Shown here piece after piece: positions 60,201 to 64,000 of a DNA stretch of 64,000 nt. A program made the position numbers and the translations under genes. Every line of letters begins with the position of its first letter. Positions within the stretch are counted from its first letter, which is position 1. This DNA is from Cristatella mucedo (Eukaryota > Bryozoa > Phylactolaemata > Cristatellidae): assembly GCA_009760855.2 (NCBI GenBank), contig WPIO01000002.1, forward strand, positions 8,042,001-8,106,000, given 5' to 3'. The notes beneath the pieces are model-generated. The model saw only the letters and a list, made by a program, of their open reading frames with translations. It made no database searches and was not told the DNA's origin.

Positions 60201-63200
60201 TTTCATCTATTTCTAGTTCCTGCATATGCCTCCCAATTGATCTCTGGTCATCTGAAATAGGTTAGTTTTCAGTAATTGCAGCAGCAATTAGGTTGCAGTA
60301 TACCTGAAAGTATGCCTTAAGTTAGCTGTGGTGGTTGTTTTTCGGTGGCTAGTTGATTTACCCTTTTCCAGCTGCTTATATAACAACTAATACCTATCTA
60401 CGAGTCTTCTTTATATTAGGTATTACCTACTCTCTTATACTGCATACTGCATATATTTCAGTCGTTTGGCACAAAGCTGCATGCTTTGTGATTGTGAAAT
60501 TGCATCATGACTTAATAGGTTAAATCCATTTTCGATTTCTGGTTGGTCGTGAATGCTTTGTTGATCGCTTACTACTTGCTCGCGTGCATACACCTATGCT
60601 CATTCACTGCATGCTGCCATTGACACCACTTGACTTAAAGATTTAGCTCAGGTGCCCAAAGGACCATATTAAAGCCGGGAAGCACCTTGAAGCCCAATAT
60701 TAATACTGAAGAAAGAGAAGTCTGTGTAGCTAAAAGTTTAGGGTCTTGGTCATTAGGACCAGGAACTGGTTTTGTTTTCCACAGCAAGCAAAATGTTTTT
60801 AGCTCTCTGTCTTCCGAGGCATTCAGGTCTTTTTAAATATGGAAGTGAGTTGAAATAATAATATAAAATACAAAATATAATTCATTTGTATAGCGCCCCA
60901 AGAGAACTTAATCTCTATTCAGGCACTTCACATATGCCTCCTAGCTCGAGCCCACGACCTCAGCCAGACCATGGTCGGGGGCGAGCACCTTAACCGCTGG
61001 ACCAAACCAGCTATGTGGCTTGCTGGATTGCCTACTTGACTGTATGTTATCGCCAAAGCATGAAACCATCACTCTGTTTACGATTTGGCAAGAAAGCTTC
61101 ATAAACTAAGCTGATTTATTTGATGTTAGGGGCTGATCCCACGGTGGAGAACAGTAATGGACACAAGGCCTGGCAGTATGCCAAGCATAGTGACCTGCAG
61201 TCTCTGCTGAAAGCAAAGGAAAAAGAGGTCAGTAGCCTGCCGTTTGTCATTTGAAGTTATGCTGTATAAACGTGGATAGCAAATTGTGCAAGGCCTTGCT
61301 GTGCTGAACTTAGTCATGTTGCCGGGTGCTGCCTCACGTTGTATCTTATATCTCACGTTATATCGTTCTATCTCGTTATATCACATTACAAGCATCACTT
61401 CTCGTCCAGTACTGTTGGTTATCTGCATGGGCCATGCCTTGTCAAGCTTGACCCTGCTCTAGTTAAGCACCATGGAAGTTTCATTTACTGCTGGCACTAA
61501 ATGGGCTTATCCGGATTATGGCATGTTGAAGTCAGGCGAATTTCTCTCACTATTGCTCGCCACTAACTTATTGCTGGCCTATTATCCTTGGTTTTGCCTG
61601 AGGACTATTGATCAATACTTGCTCTTTCCCAGAAGGTTGCTAGGACTTATTGATAAGCCGGTGTAATTTGTAATTAATAGTAATGCACCCCTGTCTTGCC
61701 TCTTCTCTGAATGTTTCTGCAGCAGTGCAAATCGGCTGTTTTTATGCTTGTATGCTGCACCGTGTGCCTTTGGTGAACATATTTACTCTTACGTGTTAGG
61801 TGATCACAAATAACTTTTTGAGCTTTGGTTCAAATTATGGGACCTTGGTTAGGATGGATGCTATCATATTATTTAGGTGTCCAAGCTGTTGCTAAATGCT
61901 GATAGTACGATTTGAAGAAGCCTGACAAAAATATGAGAATATAGTTTTGCTGTTGCCTTGCTACTTCTGGATTAATCTAATGGTAAACTCGGCAAACAGC
62001 TTGCCACAGTCTGACATCTGGCCATTTATGATGGCTGCTGTGTAGATTTCTGCTTCTGTCTGCAAGTGAAATAGTACCTTTCATGCAAGCAGGCTGACCT
62101 TGCATCGAGCCAGAAGTGGTTTACTTTGGTCATCCAATAGGGTGTAAGTATCGGTGGTTAAAATGGACAGTTGCTCTTCAACTCGCTGCCTATGAGTTAT
62201 GCAAAAGTTATAGTAGCACGGATTGCAGAGTGCAGTCGTCGATGCTAAAAAAAAGTCCTCGTCTTTCCAATTGCCGACTTCAAACTGCCAGCAGGCTTGT
62301 GTAATTTTTTTGGGGTGACTAGTATCAGTAATAGCTGATAGATGTATGCAAGCCAATATGTGCTAGCTATCTTTTGGTTAAAGTGTCACGGGACACTGTG
62401 TGAGCTTGGTTCAAGAGAGATTGCCTAAACCGGTGTCCTTGAATGAAAACCATAGCAACGATGTAACGAAATATTTCAAGGAAACTGAATTTATTGAGCT
62501 CGAAACATAGTTATAAATGGGGCCGTCTGAGGTGCCATTGCTCAATAGCGCGAAGAACGATAGAGTAGAAAGTTTAATTTTTGAATCTAAATCAGGAATG
62601 AGCTCCTGCAGTGGTGTACAAACACAGCTGAACATGCATTTGAAATTTCACTTTGATCTGCCAAGTATTGGATGAATTATGGAATATAAGACACGAAGCT
62701 ACATTGTAAATAAAGCTGTTTAAAAGTCACAAGCATGTACCTTAACAACAAGCCTCAAGCATGTACCACGATATATCGAGGTTCAGTAAGTTGGAACACA
62801 AATCGGATGTAATGCAGGGGTAATTTTTATTTTTATAGACATGTTGGTTTCGGTTTACTTCCGAGTTAGAAATCTTTGCCTAATGGTGTTTCATGCTTCC
62901 CTTTTATGTAAATCGTCAAAACGGCACATCCTATTTTTAACATGTTTGTCTTTTGAAGGAACTCTAAGCAATTATTTGATTGTTGGGCAAATCTTCTCAG
63001 TATTTTCTTGACATTTATCCATAAGTGCCATTGGATTATTGAGGTAGATTTGTTGCATCCCTGATTGGATGAGCCACTTGTTGCCGTTGTACAACTGAAT
63101 CACTTCTGTTTTTGTGCTCAGCTTACATTGATCAGCAGCTATCTATGTAATGTAATGTATCTCTATCTGTAACTCCTGTGAGTTATGCATGATAGTTTTG

Positions 63201-63985
63201 AATAGCAAATTCAAAGCCTAGATGCTTTCGGTATATATTTGGTAGCCAACGGACATCTCTCACCACAAAGAGAAAGTGAGAAACATAGTAGAGTCAGGTG
63301 AGCAGTTGAGGTAGTGAGTAGCATGGAAGTATCTAGTTTTATGTAAAGCTGCTCTGGCCTTTAGCTATATTAATGGACAGTAGATCTGCCTTTATTGGCT
63401 TTTCCCTTGCTGTATCGACTAATTGAAATCTATCCTTACAAGTATATTTTACCGCTCCAGGTGACTGACACTGACTTTGCAAGCCTTTATGTAAAGTGCA
63501 TCAATTATCTTTAGCTTGACTGCCATCCCAAGACTTAGTTGTAGTCTCCGCCGAAGCTGTTTTTAGCTGGCCCACCATTCTTTCTGTCAGTCACACACAT
63601 GCACTTGCAAGTGTGCAAGCAGGCACACACTTCTTGGAACTCGGGCCAACCAGCTGTCACGGAATTGGCTGATGGGGGCACACAGTCGTCTATGTCATAA
63701 CCTGCCGCTATGACATGTAAACAAGGACTGTGTTTCTATCATATCATTCCCTCTTTTTCCAGTAGATGATGCAGAAAGAGAAGCTTATAAGCTTGATTAC
63801 AGGATATGCCGTGAATCAGTTCGGCAGTTGCTGTTGATGCTGTGGCTGCCCAAGGTTTTTTTTATAATAGTGGGAGACTGTCCGAGCCGAGCGAGAAGCA
63901 GAGGAGCGTCGGCAATTTCCACTCGAGCAACGTCTGAAGGAACGCATCGTCGGCCAAGAGTCAGCCATTGCCACTGTTGCTGCAG
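57011..63985 (+). CDS. CLPB: CLPB/SKD3 mitochondrial disaggregase, 5' half (continues past window)
   Basis: CLPB is an ankyrin-AAA+ protein disaggregase of the mitochondrial intermembrane space. Seven exons join in phase: 57011-57263, 57498-57549, 57634-57720, 57859-57962, 58071-58199, 61130-61227 and 63871-63985, giving about 279 aa. Exon 1 is Arg/Lys-rich with a hydrophobic run near 64-76, as expected of a presequence plus the segment cleaved in the human protein. Exons 2-6 give ankyrin repeats ([42 protein letters not shown]). Exon 7 gives the charged linker [15 protein letters not shown] and GQESAI, which precede the AAA+ module. Walker A/B motifs lie beyond the right edge. The ATG has an in-frame TAA 24 nt upstream and a G at +4. 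Confidence 0.95.
57498..57549 (+). CDS. CLPB: CLPB exon 2: ankyrin entry helix
   Basis: Opens after a poly-T tract and TTTTTAG and ends before GTGAGT in phase 2. It encodes [16 protein letters not shown], the first helix pair of the ankyrin block. Too short for simple ORF finding; supported by phase on both sides. Confidence 0.85.
57634..57720 (+). CDS. CLPB: CLPB exon 3: ankyrin repeat
   Basis: Opens after CAATGCAG and ends before GTGAGC in phase 2. It encodes [19 protein letters not shown] then [10 protein letters not shown], an ankyrin repeat very close to the GWTALMVAA repeat of animal CLPB. Confidence 0.92.
57859..57962 (+). CDS. CLPB: CLPB exon 4: ankyrin repeat
   Basis: Encodes [19 protein letters not shown] then [14 protein letters not shown], matching the LLxAGADPN and YKTA segment of CLPB. 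Phase requires the acceptor GAAG before 57859 rather than the nearer TTTAG at 57866. It ends in phase 1 before GTGAGA. Confidence 0.85.
58071..58199 (+). CDS. CLPB: CLPB exon 5: ankyrin repeat
   Basis: Opens after CCGCCTGCAG and ends before GTGAGT in phase 1. It encodes [20 protein letters not shown] then [12 protein letters not shown] and ALLAAG, one of the best conserved parts of CLPB. Confidence 0.95.
58507..58654 (-). mobile_element. Second SINE-like family, copy 3
   Basis: Same order of blocks as copy 1 (TGCCTCATCTATATAG, CAGAAGAG, GGCTATCA, TTGCAATAGGCAATA), ending in CTTACCCCTGATCTAAG. The box B-like part has decayed. Inside the 2.9-kb CLPB intron. Confidence 0.5.
58655..60855. other. 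CLPB intron 5, no feature recognised
   Basis: Central part of the 2.9-kb intron. No repeat or coding segment was seen between the two SINE-like copies. Confidence 0.5.
60856..61018 (-). mobile_element. tRNA-head SINE-like repeat with the LINE-type stem-loop tail
   Basis: The minus strand begins with a tRNA-like head (GCTGGTTTGGTCCAGCGGTT AAGGTGCTCGCC as box A; GGTCGTGGGCTCGAGC as box B). It ends with AAGTGCCTGAATAGAGATTA, AGTTCTCTTGGGGCGCT and an AAATGAATTATATTTTG tail. The stem-loop matches the family B LINE end, as in SINEs that use a partner LINE. It lies in a CLPB intron. Confidence 0.65.
61130..61227 (+). CDS. CLPB: CLPB exon 6: last ankyrin repeat
   Basis: Opens after TGATGTTAG and ends before GTCAGT in phase 0. 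It encodes [20 protein letters not shown] then [11 protein letters not shown]. It follows a 2.9-kb intron that contains two SINE-like repeats. Confidence 0.92.
61228..63870. other. CLPB intron 6
   Basis: A 2.6-kb intron. Apart from the family A LINE end (63147-63335), nothing was recognised. An alternative acceptor at about 63763 leads to a frame that does not rejoin the CLPB linker. Confidence 0.55.
63147..63335 (-). mobile_element. Family A LINE 3'-end fragment
   Basis: Reverse complement of the same 3' end: TGTAATGTATCTCTATCTG at the left, AAAGAGAAAGTGAGAAACAT and TTGAGGTAGTGAGTAGCAT at the right, as at 27485-27690. It lies in the last CLPB intron of the window. Confidence 0.75.
63871..63985 (+). 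CDS. CLPB: CLPB exon 7: linker into AAA+ domain
   Basis: Opens after TTTATAATAG in phase 0 and ends before GTAGGT in phase 1. It encodes [20 protein letters not shown], then [16 protein letters not shown]. The GQESAI motif marks the start of the AAA+ nucleotide-binding domain, whose catalytic motifs are in exons beyond the window. Confidence 0.93.
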
Positions 63986-64000
63986 GTAGGTAGGCTTTGT

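Noticed and set aside
63763-63835. Extra CLPB exon starting MMQKEK
   Set aside because: Exons 6 and 7 join in phase without it, and its frame meets TGA with no suitable donor.

Overview
The window is nuclear DNA of an intron-rich, non-vertebrate metazoan; I cannot fix the phylum. The case rests on short coding exons with matching GT-AG (and one GC-AG) phases, three recognisable animal genes, 3'-end fragments of non-LTR (CR1/L2-like) retrotransposons, tRNA-derived SINE-like repeats and many microsatellites. Nothing bacterial or organellar is seen.

Genes. (1) About 9.57-34.17 kb, plus strand: a CaMK-family gene, closest by memory to CaMKI/CAMKV, in seven recognisable exons spread over 24 kb. 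Its catalytic motifs are lost (HRD reads HGN, DFG reads GFR, APE reads SPN, and the glycine loop is degraded), so it should be a pseudokinase. It has a CaM-binding-like segment and a Ser/Glu/Ala-rich tail. A 5' exon with the start was not found. (2) 50.95-56.46 kb, minus strand: a complete five-exon glucosamine-6-phosphate deaminase (269 aa) with all catalytic residues. (3) 57.01 kb to the right edge, plus strand: the 5' half of CLPB/SKD3 (mitochondrial AAA+ disaggregase), with a presequence exon, ankyrin exons and the linker into the AAA+ domain, which lies outside. Genes 2 and 3 are head to head and about 550 bp apart.

Repeats fill the rest. Family A LINE fragments end in ACATT-type tails. 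Two near-identical family A fragments sit head to head at 27.5-29.4 kb, forming a long inverted repeat inside the pseudokinase intron. Family B LINE fragments (at least 11) end in (ATT)n and share a 3' stem-loop (outer stem AAAGCGCC/GGCGCTTT, inner stem AGAGA/TCTCT). Some SINE-like repeats with a tRNA-like head carry the same stem-loop. A second SINE-like family, a diverged tandem array (3.6-5.3 kb), three perfect 15-17 bp short-loop hairpins, a 48-bp tandem duplication and several microsatellites complete the picture. All LINE copies are 5'-truncated and broken.

Layout: 0-9.5 kb repeats and unassigned DNA; 9.57-34.2 kb pseudokinase gene with large repeat-filled introns; 34.2-50.3 kb intergenic, with repeats and unassigned GC-richer patches; 50.4-56.5 kb GNPDA; 57.0-64.0 kb CLPB 5' half.
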